From Bacteroidales bacterium (GTDB lineage: Bacteria; Bacteroidota; Bacteroidia; Bacteroidales; UBA932), in NCBI GenBank assembly GCA_011620605.1, contig WOYW01000014.1, positions 1 to 64,000 on the forward strand: DNA of 64,000 nucleotides, in the 5' to 3' direction. The notes below the pieces were generated by a model. It had not been told where the DNA came from. It saw only the letters and a program-made list of their open reading frames with translations, and made no database searches. Of the stretch, positions 16,451 through 24,071 are shown in pieces (positions within the stretch are counted from its first letter, which is position 1; each line of letters opens with the position of its first letter). The translations under genes were made by a program, and so were the position numbers.

Positions 16451-17617
16451 ATGCTAATAATACGAACTGCAGAAAAAGAATTAAGGACGTTAGCCAGACA
16501 ATTTAAAACTGTGGCAGTGCTTGGACCCAGACAATCCGGCAAAACTACGCTGGTACGCATGGCGTTTCCTGACAAAGCGTATGTAAGCCTGGAAAACCCG
16601 GATACAAGACGTTTTGCAATAGAAGATCCACGCGGTTTTATAGCCAGTTATCCGGATGGAGCCATTCTGGACGAAATACAACGTACACCTGATATATTTT
16701 CATACCTTCAGCAGGTACTGGATGAAAATAAGGGTAAAGGCCGGTTTATTATTACCGGGTCCAACAATTTCCTTCTGCAGGAAAATATATCTCAGAGCTT
16801 AGCAGGGAGGGTCGGTTACTTGTACCTGCTGCCTTTATCATTTGATGAATTACCTGTAAAGAAGTTATCTGCCAATGAACTAATACACAAAGGTTTTTAT
16901 CCCGCAATTTATGAGCAGGAGGGTCAAACAGATGTTGGTAAGTATTATCTAAATTACATACGCACATACATAGAGCGGGATGTAAGGCTTATTCGCAACG
17001 TAACCGACTTGTATACTTTTGAGCGTTTTCTTCGTTTGTGTGCGGGACGTACGGGACAGCTGCTCAATATGAATAGTCTGGCAGTGGAAACAGGCGTCGA
17101 TAATAAAACGATCGGGGATTGGTTATCGGTTTTGGAAACCAGCTTTATTGTGTTCCGCTTACAGCCGTACCATAGGAATTTTAATAAGCGTATTGTTAAG
17201 ATGCCCAAGCTTTATTTTTACGATACCGGAGTGGCATCTGCGTTGCTGGGAATCGATAATCCGGACCAATTGGCTTTACATCCTTTTCGCGGAGGATTGT
17301 TTGAAAATATGATCATTATCGATTTTCTGAAAAGCAGATATAACAGGGGGAAACCCAATAATCTTTATTTTTGGCGTGATAGCCTGGGTACGGAAATTGA
17401 TTTACTTGTTGAAAAAGCCAACTCCTTATTGCCAATAGAAATAAAATCCGGACAAACCATTACTGATGACTACTTTAAGTCAATGTCTTCCTGGCTCAGA
17501 ATTTCTGGAATGGAAAAAGGATGGGTGATCTATGCAGGACATGAAAAACAGGTTAGGAGCAATGGTATAACAGTGCTCCCTTTAAACGAAATGGAACTTC
17601 TGGTATCTTCAATCTGA
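16451..17617 (+). CDS. DUF4143-type AAA ATPase, copy 4
   Basis: The product has 388 residues from ATG 16451. An upstream in-frame codon (16436) would overlap the -7 box, so it was not used. It starts MLIIRTAEKELRTLARQFKT, then Walker A VLGPRQSGKTTLV, Walker B GAILDEIQRTPDIFSYLQ, the sensor TGSNNFLL and the family-typical YLNYIRTYIERDVR. The C-terminal nuclease-like core is LGTEIDLLVEKANSLLPIEIKSG with E, D and ExK intact. This is the common 'GPRQSGKT' subtype of AAA_14/DUF4143 proteins, of unknown role. It follows the broken glmS copy and precedes REP2-like arrays. Confidence 0.88.
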   Translation: MLIIRTAEKELRTLARQFKTVAVLGPRQSGKTTLVRMAFPDKAYVSLENPDTRRFAIEDPRGFIASYPDGAILDEIQRTPDIFSYLQQVLDENKGKGRFIITGSNNFLLQENISQSLAGRVGYLYLLPLSFDELPVKKLSANELIHKGFYPAIYEQEGQTDVGKYYLNYIRTYIERDVRLIRNVTDLYTFERFLRLCAGRTGQLLNMNSLAVETGVDNKTIGDWLSVLETSFIVFRLQPYHRNFNKRIVKMPKLYFYDTGVASALLGIDNPDQLALHPFRGGLFENMIIIDFLKSRYNRGKPNNLYFWRDSLGTEIDLLVEKANSLLPIEIKSGQTITDDYFKSMSSWLRISGMEKGWVIYAGHEKQVRSNGITVLPLNEMELLVSSI

Positions 17618-17680
17618 TGCGCCACAACCCGCAAAGGTGCGCCACAAACCCCACTTTCTGCGCCAGAAACGCAGTATGAA
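17618..17680. repeat. Short REP2-associated 21-bp tandem units
   Basis: GTGCGCCACA-type units are repeated about every 21 bases (GCGCCACAACCCGCAAAGGT, then GCGCCACAAACCCC, then a diverged copy). The same unit family follows REP2 units at 20709, 21881 and 53325. No full REP2 core is present here. Confidence 0.6.
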
Positions 17681-17699
17681 TGAAAAAGCTCCCAAACGG

Positions 17700-18809
17700 G
17701 AAACCTGGAGGGCGTAGAGGAGGGACGGGCGGATTTGGATTTGCCACCGGGCATATAGGTTTTGAAAAGGGCTACCGGCACGTTGCCTTTCAAGGTCCAT
17801 CTGGGGATGTTGTTCTGGTAATCTGTCAGGTATTTCAAGGTTTCCTGCAAGTCCTGGAGTTTATCGAACATGAATCTTTTGGATATGAACTCAAGCATAG
17901 AATGAGTAGAAGTTTCTATCTGTGTGTTGATCCAGATTTCATGCATTAAATCTCTGTATCAGGTATGTCGAACTTGTTGAGATGTCTGAGAAGTTGTTGG
18001 GAAAAGGTGTTTTTGTAATAATAAACCCGTTCTGATGCCTGTAAAAGCTCTGATTCTGTAAATGTGGCGTACTTCAGATTCTTTCTTTGTTCAATTTCTG
18101 CTAGCAATGATTTGACATCCGGGATACAGGTATGATAAAAAAACATGAGGTGTTTGTCGGAATAGGCGGCGTTGTATTTTCTACCCAATCTGTTACTTTG
18201 AAAATAATGGAGCAAATCAGGTAGAGGCAGGGCTTCTGGCAAATAATTGTTGAACAGCTCTTCAATTTTCCTGATCGGGAGCGCTCCGTAAAGTGTAAGC
18301 ATACCAAGAAAAAGATTTTCTATATGGTATGCTTTTTTTAATGCCTGATCCTGAAAACAGGTTTGCAGTTCGGGAAGCAGGTATTCTTTCATATTATTGG
18401 GAAGGTAAAATATAGGAGCATCTGTTTTGCGGTCAAAAGAAATGCCCAGGAGCCCAATGAGCAGTAAGCCTTCCAGATCTTCCATGGAAAATTCATAACA
18501 CGCGTCTTCCTCGGGCAGCCGGGCGTTTGCCGAGTCGGAGCCGGCAGAATCGGAGCTGACAGAATCGAAGCCGGCTGACGGTGCGGAGCCTCGGCCTCGG
18601 CCAGCATGAGGATCTTGAACGTCTTTGAAAAGGATATAAAGCGCTTTTAATTCATTATAGGAGAGCGCATTCCTGAGCAGAGACGGATTCTGTTGGAGTT
18701 TCTGCTCTATAAAAGTCACGCATGTTTCTTTGTTTGCCGAGGTTTTGATTTTCAAATCAAAACATTTTGCGACGTCGATGATCTGTGCCTTGGTCTTGGT
18801 ATAGAGCAA
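17700..18809 (-). pseudogene. Unrecognised accessory protein with C-terminal frame change
   Basis: The first frame (18809 down to 17946, 287 residues) begins MLYTKTKAQIIDVAKCFDLK, which looks SAP-like, has an Ala/Ser/Asp-rich linker near residues 70-98 and several helical stretches, and stops at TAA 17946-17948. An ATG overlaps that stop (TAATG) and opens a second frame with HEIWINTQIETSTHSMLEFI and YLTDYQNNIPRWTLKGNVPV, which reads like the natural continuation: comparable proteins near pRiA4b/SEC-C genes end with a similar NNTxRWxxxGxxP motif. A frameshift is therefore the likely explanation, with the meaningful part ending near 17700. The gene starts 15 bases after the broken pRiA4b-type gene and was probably in one operon with it. 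Function unknown. Confidence 0.55.
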
Positions 18810-18824
18810 AATATCTTTGTAAGT

Positions 18825-19403
18825 TTATTCAGCCACTATGACTTCATCGTCCTCTTCTTCGAATGCTTCATCTTCAAACTCGCCTTAAACTCCGGAATCA
18901 TCATCGCGCAAAAGGGAATTGATGGCATCCAGATCAATGTTTGTCTTCCCCTTGCCCGGGGGGGGCTTGTAAAGAAATGGACCCCCTGAATCTTCTTCGG
19001 GACAGGCCATCTGACCGGCAATGCAGGAAGGGATTTGTGTATTATTTGCCGAGTTGAGTACAGCTTCCAATTTGAGGGTATGTATCCAGGAATCCCCGAA
19101 ATCGTACTCATAAATGATCGTATCTCCCTCTCTTTTAAGGAGATCGCAAATTTTCATACCCGAATATTCTATGTTAAGTGCATCATCCCAGAAGGAGTCA
19201 TTTTACATTCTTTCCGAATAATACTTACCGTCCTTAATGAAATGATGCAAGTGGCAGTTCTCCCATCCCATCGCTTTTTGAATAACAATATGGAAATCAA
19301 AAAGCAACGTATCTTCATGGACTAACACCCTTCTCCAGATTTTTGGAGTTATTCGGTCTAAAACTATCAGGATTTGATATGCCATAATTTTAGTGCAACG
19401 CAC
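18825..19403 (-). pseudogene. pRiA4b ORF-3 family gene interrupted by two in-frame TAA codons
   Basis: In one continuous frame the sequence reads AYQILIVLDRITPKIWRRVL, GWENCHLHHF and KYYSERM, then TAA (19203-19205), then NDSFWDDALNIEYSGMKICD, the family hallmark YEYDFGDSWIHTLKLE, a G-P rich loop, then a second TAA (18885-18887) followed by an acidic tail GEFEDEAFEEEDDEVIVAE and a third stop at 18825. Apart from the two stops the gene looks complete, so inactivation is recent, unless the stops are read through. Its start lies next to an exact 13-bp inverted repeat (19393-19405). Confidence 0.8.
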
Positions 19404-19511
19404 ACATTGTGCGTTTGACTGAATACCAGCTAGTTATAAAATTCAACCCCCCGGGGCACGTTTTTGTTATTACTTTGAAAATCAGCAGAATGAATCAAGT
19501 GTGCGTTGCAC
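19393..19511. repeat. Exact 13-bp inverted repeat, 119 bp outside length
   Basis: GTGCAACGCACAC at 19393-19405 and its reverse complement at 19499-19511 enclose 93 bases with no gene. The left copy overlaps the start of the broken pRiA4b-type gene. This may be a further REP-like pair, although I see only this one example. Confidence 0.6.
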
Positions 19512-19542
19512 CTGCTTGTGATTGCGTCAGTTTCCCTGGGTT

Positions 19543-20055
19543 TTATTCTTCCACCTCTTCCAAATCTACTCCCAATAAAGTTATACTCAGCTGATTGAAG
19601 ATATCAAATACTTCTGGCTGACGTGCAAGGGATTCCAATAGCAGCGGGAGTGCACGCACTTTTGAGTATGCGTTTACCGTATCCGAAATTTCTTCGGAGC
19701 CGGCTTCTCCCAAAAATTTCACCGCCACCTGGATAAGCGTTTCATCAATCCCGGGTAGACGGGAAAGAGCCACCGCACAGGCGCCGATGCATTCGCCTCG
19801 GGCATATCCAAATTCCCTACTGATACCAGGCGAGATGGGAGCCAACTCGGCAATATCGCTGTATCCGGCCACACGCTCCGCCGTTGCGATCAATTGATCA
19901 GCCGCTTCCGGCTGACGGGCAATGCTTTCGAATAACATCTGGACAGAAGCGATCTGATCAACCTTGAAGTACTCCTCCGGCTCTATCCGGCAATAGTGAC
20001 AGGAAGTCAAAAGAAGTAAACTGGTTAGTGATAGTATGGTGATAGTTGTTTTCAT
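19543..20055 (-). CDS. Small lipoprotein, unknown function
   Basis: From the ATG at 20055 the product has 170 residues. It starts MKTTITILSLTSLLLLTSC, a type II signal sequence with lipobox LTSC at about residues 16-19, so it should be lipid-anchored in an envelope membrane. The mature part is acidic and contains two similar segments, LFESIARQPEAADQLIATAE and LLLESLARQPEVFDIFNQL, suggesting an internal helical repeat. The longer open frame begins inside a REP2 unit and encodes no signal peptide, so the internal ATG is the better start. A TATATTTA box (20060-20067, minus strand) ends 4 bases before this ATG. Confidence 0.7.
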   Translation of the reverse strand: MKTTITILSLTSLLLLTSCHYCRIEPEEYFKVDQIASVQMLFESIARQPEAADQLIATAERVAGYSDIAELAPISPGISREFGYARGECIGACAVALSRLPGIDETLIQVAVKFLGEAGSEEISDTVNAYSKVRALPLLLESLARQPEVFDIFNQLSITLLGVDLEEVEE

Positions 20056-20081
20056 AGTGTAAATATAGGAAAAAGTATACA

Positions 20082-20182
20082 AATGGAGTTTGACTGCGCC
20101 AAAAATTTCATGTGATATATAATTCACTGTAAATTAACAATATAAGATTTTGCATTTTTTGTTGGCGCAGTCAAACTCCATT
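20082..20182. repeat. REP2 inverted pair (101 bp)
   Basis: AATGGAGTTTGACTGCGCCA at 20082-20101 and its reverse complement at 20163-20182 enclose exactly 61 AT-rich bases. The pair fills the space between two divergent genes. The right unit lies between the -33 and -7 boxes of the flavodoxin-domain gene. Confidence 0.92.
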
Positions 20183-20192
20183 TGTATCTTTG
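20162..20192 (+). promoter_or_regulatory. Promoter containing a REP2 unit in its spacer
   Basis: TTG at 20162-20164 and TATCTTTG at 20185-20192 are 20 bases apart. The spacer is the right-hand REP2 unit. It would give a leader of about 10 bases before the ATG at 20206. Confidence 0.55.
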
Positions 20193-20205
20193 AAAAAAAT
20201 CAACT

Positions 20206-20706
20206 ATGAAAACGACCATCTTCTATGCCTCCAAATACGGAACTACCGCTGCGATCGCCAAGCAGATCGGGGATATCCTTGTTGAACAAGACCAGATAGA
20301 AGTTCTTGACATTAAAAGCGTTAATAAACTTGCCGTTCCCGATTTTAAATCTCCTGACCGCATTGTTCTTGGCGTCCCTATGTACGCCGGTAAACCCCTC
20401 AAATCCATGCGTAAATTCTGCGAAGCCTACACCTTCAAATTGGAAGAAAAACCCTTGTACCTCTTTGTCTGCGGATCCGAGATCTCTCCCGAAAAGCAAC
20501 AGGCCGAGGTAGAGGCAGCGTTTTCCGAGCGTCTGCGCAGCGCCGCAAAGGAAGCTGCTTTCCTGGGTGGGGCCTTCCATTGGAATAAAATGAATTTCAT
20601 TGAGCGCTTCATAATCAAACACATTACCGGCCGTACAGGTGACATGGACATGATCCGCCACAAAGCAGTCAAAAAGTTTGCCCAAGAAATTTCAAATGGA
20701 GTTTGA
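20206..20706 (+). CDS. Flavodoxin-domain protein (HemG/protoporphyrinogen oxidase-like)
   Basis: This 166-residue cytoplasmic protein has the FMN phosphate loop ASKYGTTAAIA near residues 8-18, the strand-loop DRIVLGVPMYAGKPLKSMRKF, and LYLFVCGSE, all typical of flavodoxin-like proteins in the HemG group. The C-terminal part GGAFHWNKMNFIERFIIKHI and TGDMDMIR also fits that group. It may oxidise a porphyrin intermediate or serve as a general electron carrier; the choice is open. The last four codons (SNGV-stop) are supplied by a REP2 unit starting at 20695, so the original C terminus has probably been altered. Confidence 0.75.
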   Translation: MKTTIFYASKYGTTAAIAKQIGDILVEQDQIEVLDIKSVNKLAVPDFKSPDRIVLGVPMYAGKPLKSMRKFCEAYTFKLEEKPLYLFVCGSEISPEKQQAEVEAAFSERLRSAAKEAAFLGGAFHWNKMNFIERFIIKHITGRTGDMDMIRHKAVKKFAQEISNGV

Positions 20707-20747
20707 CTGCGCCACAGACCCGCAAGGGTGCGCCACAGACCCCACTT
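20695..20747 (+). repeat. REP2 unit with two 21-bp follow-on units
   Basis: The core at 20695-20714 provides the stop codon TGA of the flavodoxin-domain gene. It is followed by GCGCCACAGACCCGCAAGGGT and a second partial copy. Confidence 0.85.
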
Positions 20748-20750
20748 AAG

Positions 20751-20854
20751 AGGTGGAATCTCACCGCACCATATTCTCATGCACATTTCATAATATCTTG
20801 TAAATCTGATACATGAAAAATCATATACTATCAAGTGGCGCATAAGGTTCCACC
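20751..20854. repeat. REP3 inverted pair (104 bp)
   Basis: AGGTGGAATCTCACCGCACC at 20751 and TGGCGCATAAGGTTCCACC at 20836-20854 form imperfect inverted ends around 64 bases. The interior does not resemble that of the two other REP3 copies. The remaining 140 bases before the next gene contain only a -7 box (TAAGTTTG, 20964-20971). Confidence 0.7.
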
Positions 20855-20993
20855 ATTTTGCGCCATCTCTCTCATCCCGGCAATCACGATTAGCGGCAGC
20901 TTGAAGATGGGTAGCCGCCACCCTGAATCTAATGCTACAATGCAGAATCCCGCGGATTTTATGTAAGTTTGGACAACCTAAACGTATAACACC

Positions 20994-21863
20994 ATGAAAA
21001 ATATTCTATTAGCTCTGACCCTCCTGACTCTGCTGGCCCTGCCCGCACTGACCATACAAGCTCAGGACCTTCCCGCATCGTGGGAAGAACTCACCTCGGC
21101 AGATTTTGTCAAAGCCGTCCACCTCTCGGAAAGCCTCTGCATCCTCCCCATGGGCGTGGTGGAAAAGCACGGACAGCATCTGCCGATGGGAACCGACGTC
21201 TTCATCGCCCGCGAACTTTCTTTATTGGCAGCCCGAGACGAATACGCCGTGGTCTTCCCCTTTTGGTACGCCGGCCAGATCTTTGAAGCCCGTCACCAGC
21301 CGGGGACCATTTCTTACAGCCCCGAGTTGCTTTACCGCATGCTTGATGAGACTTGCCGAGAAATATCCCGCAACGGTTTCAAAAAGATCCTGCTGGTCAA
21401 CGGCCACGGCGGCAACACCAACCTGATCCAGTATTTCTGCCAGGCACAGCTGGAATCGGAACGAGACTACGCCGTCTACTTCTTTAACGCCTCTCTGGAT
21501 CCCGAGACTAATCGCCAGATCAGAGCCATGCGAAAATCCACCACCGGCGGCCATGCCGATGAAGTCGAGTCCTCCGAGATGGCTTATACCCGCCCCGACC
21601 TGGTGCACCTTGACCGTGCTACCACGGAATCGGGCGAAGATCTCAACCGCCTGCCCCTGCCCGGAGCCTATACAGGCATCTGGTGGTACGCCAAATACCC
21701 CAACCACTACGCCGGCGACGCCAAAGACGCAAACCCCCAAATGGGCAAATACGTAATGGAAAAACGCGTGGAAAAACTTGCCGAGGTCATCCGCATAATC
21801 AAAGCCGACACCACCACCCGCCACCTCCAGAACCGCTTCTACCGCGAAGCCACGGCCCACTAG
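20994..21863 (+). CDS. Secreted creatininase-family protein
   Basis: This 289-residue protein has an N-terminal signal peptide (MKNILLALTLLTLLALPALT, cut likely near IQAQ-DLP) and a creatininase-fold hydrolase (PF02633). Metal-binding motifs are visible: GVVEKHGQHLPMGTDVF (Glu, His, Asp), VNGHGGNTNL, and a C-terminal GGHADEVESSEMAY with a conserved Glu. The family includes creatinine amidohydrolase and the mycofactocin/F420-related amidases; substrate here is unknown, and periplasmic location is inferred from the leader. A TAAGTTTG box precedes it by 22 bases. A REP2 unit begins 3 bases after the stop codon. Confidence 0.85.
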   Translation: MKNILLALTLLTLLALPALTIQAQDLPASWEELTSADFVKAVHLSESLCILPMGVVEKHGQHLPMGTDVFIARELSLLAARDEYAVVFPFWYAGQIFEARHQPGTISYSPELLYRMLDETCREISRNGFKKILLVNGHGGNTNLIQYFCQAQLESERDYAVYFFNASLDPETNRQIRAMRKSTTGGHADEVESSEMAYTRPDLVHLDRATTESGEDLNRLPLPGAYTGIWWYAKYPNHYAGDAKDANPQMGKYVMEKRVEKLAEVIRIIKADTTTRHLQNRFYREATAH

Positions 21864-21866
21864 TCA

Positions 21867-21975
21867 GATGGAGTTTGACTGCGCCAGAGACCCGCAAGGG
21901 TGCGCCAGAGACCCACACAGGTGCGCCACAAATGGAGTTTGACTGCGCCAGAGACCCGCATAGCTGCGCCACAAA
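21867..21975 (+). repeat. Two REP2 units with 21-bp follow-on units
   Basis: REP2 cores (one base change in the first) at 21867-21886 and 21931-21950 are in direct orientation, 64 bases apart, each followed by GCGCCAGAGACCCGCA-type units spaced about 21 bases. Confidence 0.85.
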
Positions 21976-22004
21976 TTTGGCACTGGTAGGTGGTTGGCAC
22001 TGGT

Positions 22005-22109
22005 AGGTGGAATCTTGAGCGCCACCAGACAGCGTCTGATTATTCATATTACTGATATGGAGTTAGTTATGAAGTAAACGTATAATTTTGGCGCGGAAAG
22101 GTTCCACCT
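22005..22109. repeat. REP3 inverted pair (105 bp)
   Basis: AGGTGGAATCTTGAGCGCCA at 22005-22024 and TGGCGCGGAAAGGTTCCACC at 22089 form the ends, with 64 bases between them. The interior is related to the copy at 22316 (both start CCAGACAGCG) but diverged. Confidence 0.8.
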
Positions 22110-22144
22110 CCTTTATTAGATGAATTGGCAAAAACAGAAGTGTG

Positions 22145-22274
22145 TCCACAAAAACGACCCTAAATGTGGATGGAAGTACTAAATCCGAAGATCCGTCCAC
22201 AAAAACGACCTTAAATGTGGATGGAAGTACTAAATCCGAAGATCCGTCCACAAAAACAGCCCTATATGTGGATG
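22145..22274 (+). repeat. 51-bp tandem repeat, 2.5 copies
   Basis: Units start at 22145, 22196 and 22247 (the last partial). Units 1 and 2 differ by one base. Each contains TCCACA ... TGTGGA, so each can fold on itself. The length is 17 codons and the frame is open (STKTTLNVDGSTKSEDP repeated), but no start signal, partner or family was recognised, so a gene is not called. Confidence 0.85.
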
Positions 22275-22315
22275 AACACACAATTTGGCCCTGGAAGTTG
22301 GAATTTGGCCTTGGT

Positions 22316-22420
22316 AGGTGGAACCTAGCGCGCCACCAGACAGCGGATAATTTTTCATGTAACAGATATACAATTAATTATGTAGTAAATGTGAAATTTT
22401 GGTGCGGTAAGGTTACACCT
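22316..22420. repeat. REP3 inverted pair (105 bp)
   Basis: AGGTGGAACCTAGCGCGCCA at 22316-22335 and TGGTGCGGTAAGGTTACACC from 22400 enclose 64 bases. The right end is 13 bases upstream of a TAACTTTG -7 box (22434-22441) for the following gene. Confidence 0.8.
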
Positions 22421-22462
22421 CCTTTATTTTCCTTAACTTTGATCAACAAAACACATTAAATC

Positions 22463-22804
22463 ATGAAAAGGATTTTATTAGCTCTTATCCTGCTGGCAGT
22501 GGTACCTGTAGTTATGAACGCAAACCCGGCCCGTAAAGTGACCCTCAAATACGACAATGAAACTGAAAAACTGACTATCACCATTTTGCATCCGGTACGG
22601 GACACTGTGAAACATTACATTAGTGAAATTGCTATACTTGTGAATGACAAAGAAATTGAAAAGAAGGAACTCACCAGCCAGTCCTCCGCAGACACGGAAG
22701 TTTATGAGATCATTCTCCCAGACCTTAAAAAAGGCACTAAAATAGAGGTACAGGCCAAATGCAACCAATTCGGACGAAAAACGGGAAAACTAACGATCAA
22801 ATAA
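22463..22804 (+). CDS. Small secreted beta-rich protein, unknown function
   Basis: This 113-residue protein begins with a signal peptide MKRILLALILLAVVPVVMNA, probably cleaved before NPARK. The mature part (about 92 residues) alternates hydrophobic and polar residues (KVTLKYDNETEKLTITILHP, VYEIILPDLKKGTKIEVQAK), which suggests a single Ig-like or similar beta-sandwich domain. It has one cysteine and no enzymatic motif. It is convergent with the BACON lipoprotein, 7 bases apart. Expression from the TAACTTTG box at 22434 is likely. I do not recognise the family. Confidence 0.65.
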   Translation: MKRILLALILLAVVPVVMNANPARKVTLKYDNETEKLTITILHPVRDTVKHYISEIAILVNDKEIEKKELTSQSSADTEVYEIILPDLKKGTKIEVQAKCNQFGRKTGKLTIK

Positions 22805-22811
22805 AAACTTT

Positions 22812-24071
22812 TTATTTTGATACCTGCCAGGTCCCATTTACATTTAGTTTTATTCCAAATACATTACCGGTACCTGTAAGCGTTCCTGTTATACTTGATT
22901 GATCTGCAGAAAAATCACCTTCGAAAGATGCTGTAACATTATAACCTGTAAGACCTTCATAAGTAATCTCATCAATGAAAACCTGGAACCTGATAGTTTC
23001 AGCTGTCAGGTATGTAATCTGACCCGGGTATCCTCTTACGATTACATTGTCTTCATCTTCTATAGCCATTGACATTGAGCCTGTTTTCGAAATCGTAGCT
23101 ACATTAACGGTAGCTGTTCCGGACCAGTTGGTGTTCAATAAAGAACTCAAATCTCCTTTTTGAGTCATTGTAAAATTTTGTTTTTCTCCGTTGGAATTCT
23201 CCACTGTAATCTTCGCGATTCTTGTGCTTCCAGGGTTTGCCTCTATTGTGATTTGGTTATCAATCTTTGTATCGGATGCTTCATGAGACATTACTGAAAC
23301 AGTACACCAACTATCTGCATTACACGATACTACCCATGGCAGGCTGCTCAGAACAGAAAAATCAAACGTCTGAGGTCCTTCAAAAATAAGAGTTGTTGCT
23401 GAAGGTGGAGTTATGCCAAAAACATCCTGTGAAATATTGACTACTCGAGTCATAGTATCGGCCTGAAAAAGAAGTGATGAAGTTCTGTAGGCAGTTTTAT
23501 TATGTGTGGCAGACACTGTTACAAATACTTCTTCATTGCCACTCCCTGACAGAGGTGATATAATAAACCAATTATCTTCAACAAATACATTCCAATCTGA
23601 ATTTGATTCTACATTAACAGAAGCAATGCCTCCTAATGCAGGTAGAAAGATTTCAGTAGGATTAACACTCAATGTACCAAGATCGGATCTTTGCCTGATA
23701 ATAACTACAATACTTTTATCTCCTGATACAATTGTCAGATAATATGTTATTGTATGTTCAGTGTTATTTTCAGGAACCGTGAAGTTAACCGTTTGGAGAT
23801 GTGATGAACCTTCTCCGGAGGGGGGATAAACAGATGGCCTTTCGGTAATTTCCACATCTCCAAGCTGGCATGTAATGATCGATCTCCAATCTGCAGATGA
23901 ATAAAACAGAAATACATATGAATTTGAGACCGATGAAATTGTATAAGTCAGATTTGCGTTGTTGTATGGCCTTAATACAACCGGTGAGTCCTGATCCCCC
24001 TTGGAACAATGACTCAGGATCAGAACACAACATATTAAAAAAGGTTTATACGAAATAGAAAAATTTTTCAT
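22812..24071 (-). CDS. BACON-domain lipoprotein, last gene of the capsule export operon
   Basis: This 419-residue protein has a type II signal peptide with lipobox LSHC at about residues 19-22. The mature part holds at least two BACON-type beta domains: one includes LGTLSVNPTEIFLPALGGIA then NSDWNVFVEDNWFIISPLSG, the next includes SLPWVVSCNADSWCTVSVMS. A C-terminal domain of about 120 residues (NTNWSGTATVNVATI to the end) is different and may be a beta-barrel. BACON domains are thought to bind carbohydrate or mucin. Its ATG overlaps the stop of the upstream PHP phosphatase gene by 4 bases (24068-24071), indicating coupled translation, so a role in the same surface polysaccharide is likely. 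Confidence 0.8.
   Translation of the reverse strand: MKNFSISYKPFLICCVLILSHCSKGDQDSPVVLRPYNNANLTYTISSVSNSYVFLFYSSADWRSIITCQLGDVEITERPSVYPPSGEGSSHLQTVNFTVPENNTEHTITYYLTIVSGDKSIVVIIRQRSDLGTLSVNPTEIFLPALGGIASVNVESNSDWNVFVEDNWFIISPLSGSGNEEVFVTVSATHNKTAYRTSSLLFQADTMTRVVNISQDVFGITPPSATTLIFEGPQTFDFSVLSSLPWVVSCNADSWCTVSVMSHEASDTKIDNQITIEANPGSTRIAKITVENSNGEKQNFTMTQKGDLSSLLNTNWSGTATVNVATISKTGSMSMAIEDEDNVIVRGYPGQITYLTAETIRFQVFIDEITYEGLTGYNVTASFEGDFSADQSSITGTLTGTGNVFGIKLNVNGTWQVSK

Noticed and set aside
17530-17946. Minus-strand frame of 138 codons as a separate integrase-like gene
   Set aside because: Its useful part ends near 17700, it overlaps the end of the DUF4143 gene, and it reads better as the displaced C terminus of the gene at 17946-18809.
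22145-22274. Possible CRISPR array
   Set aside because: The 51-bp units are contiguous, without variable spacers, and no cas genes are present.
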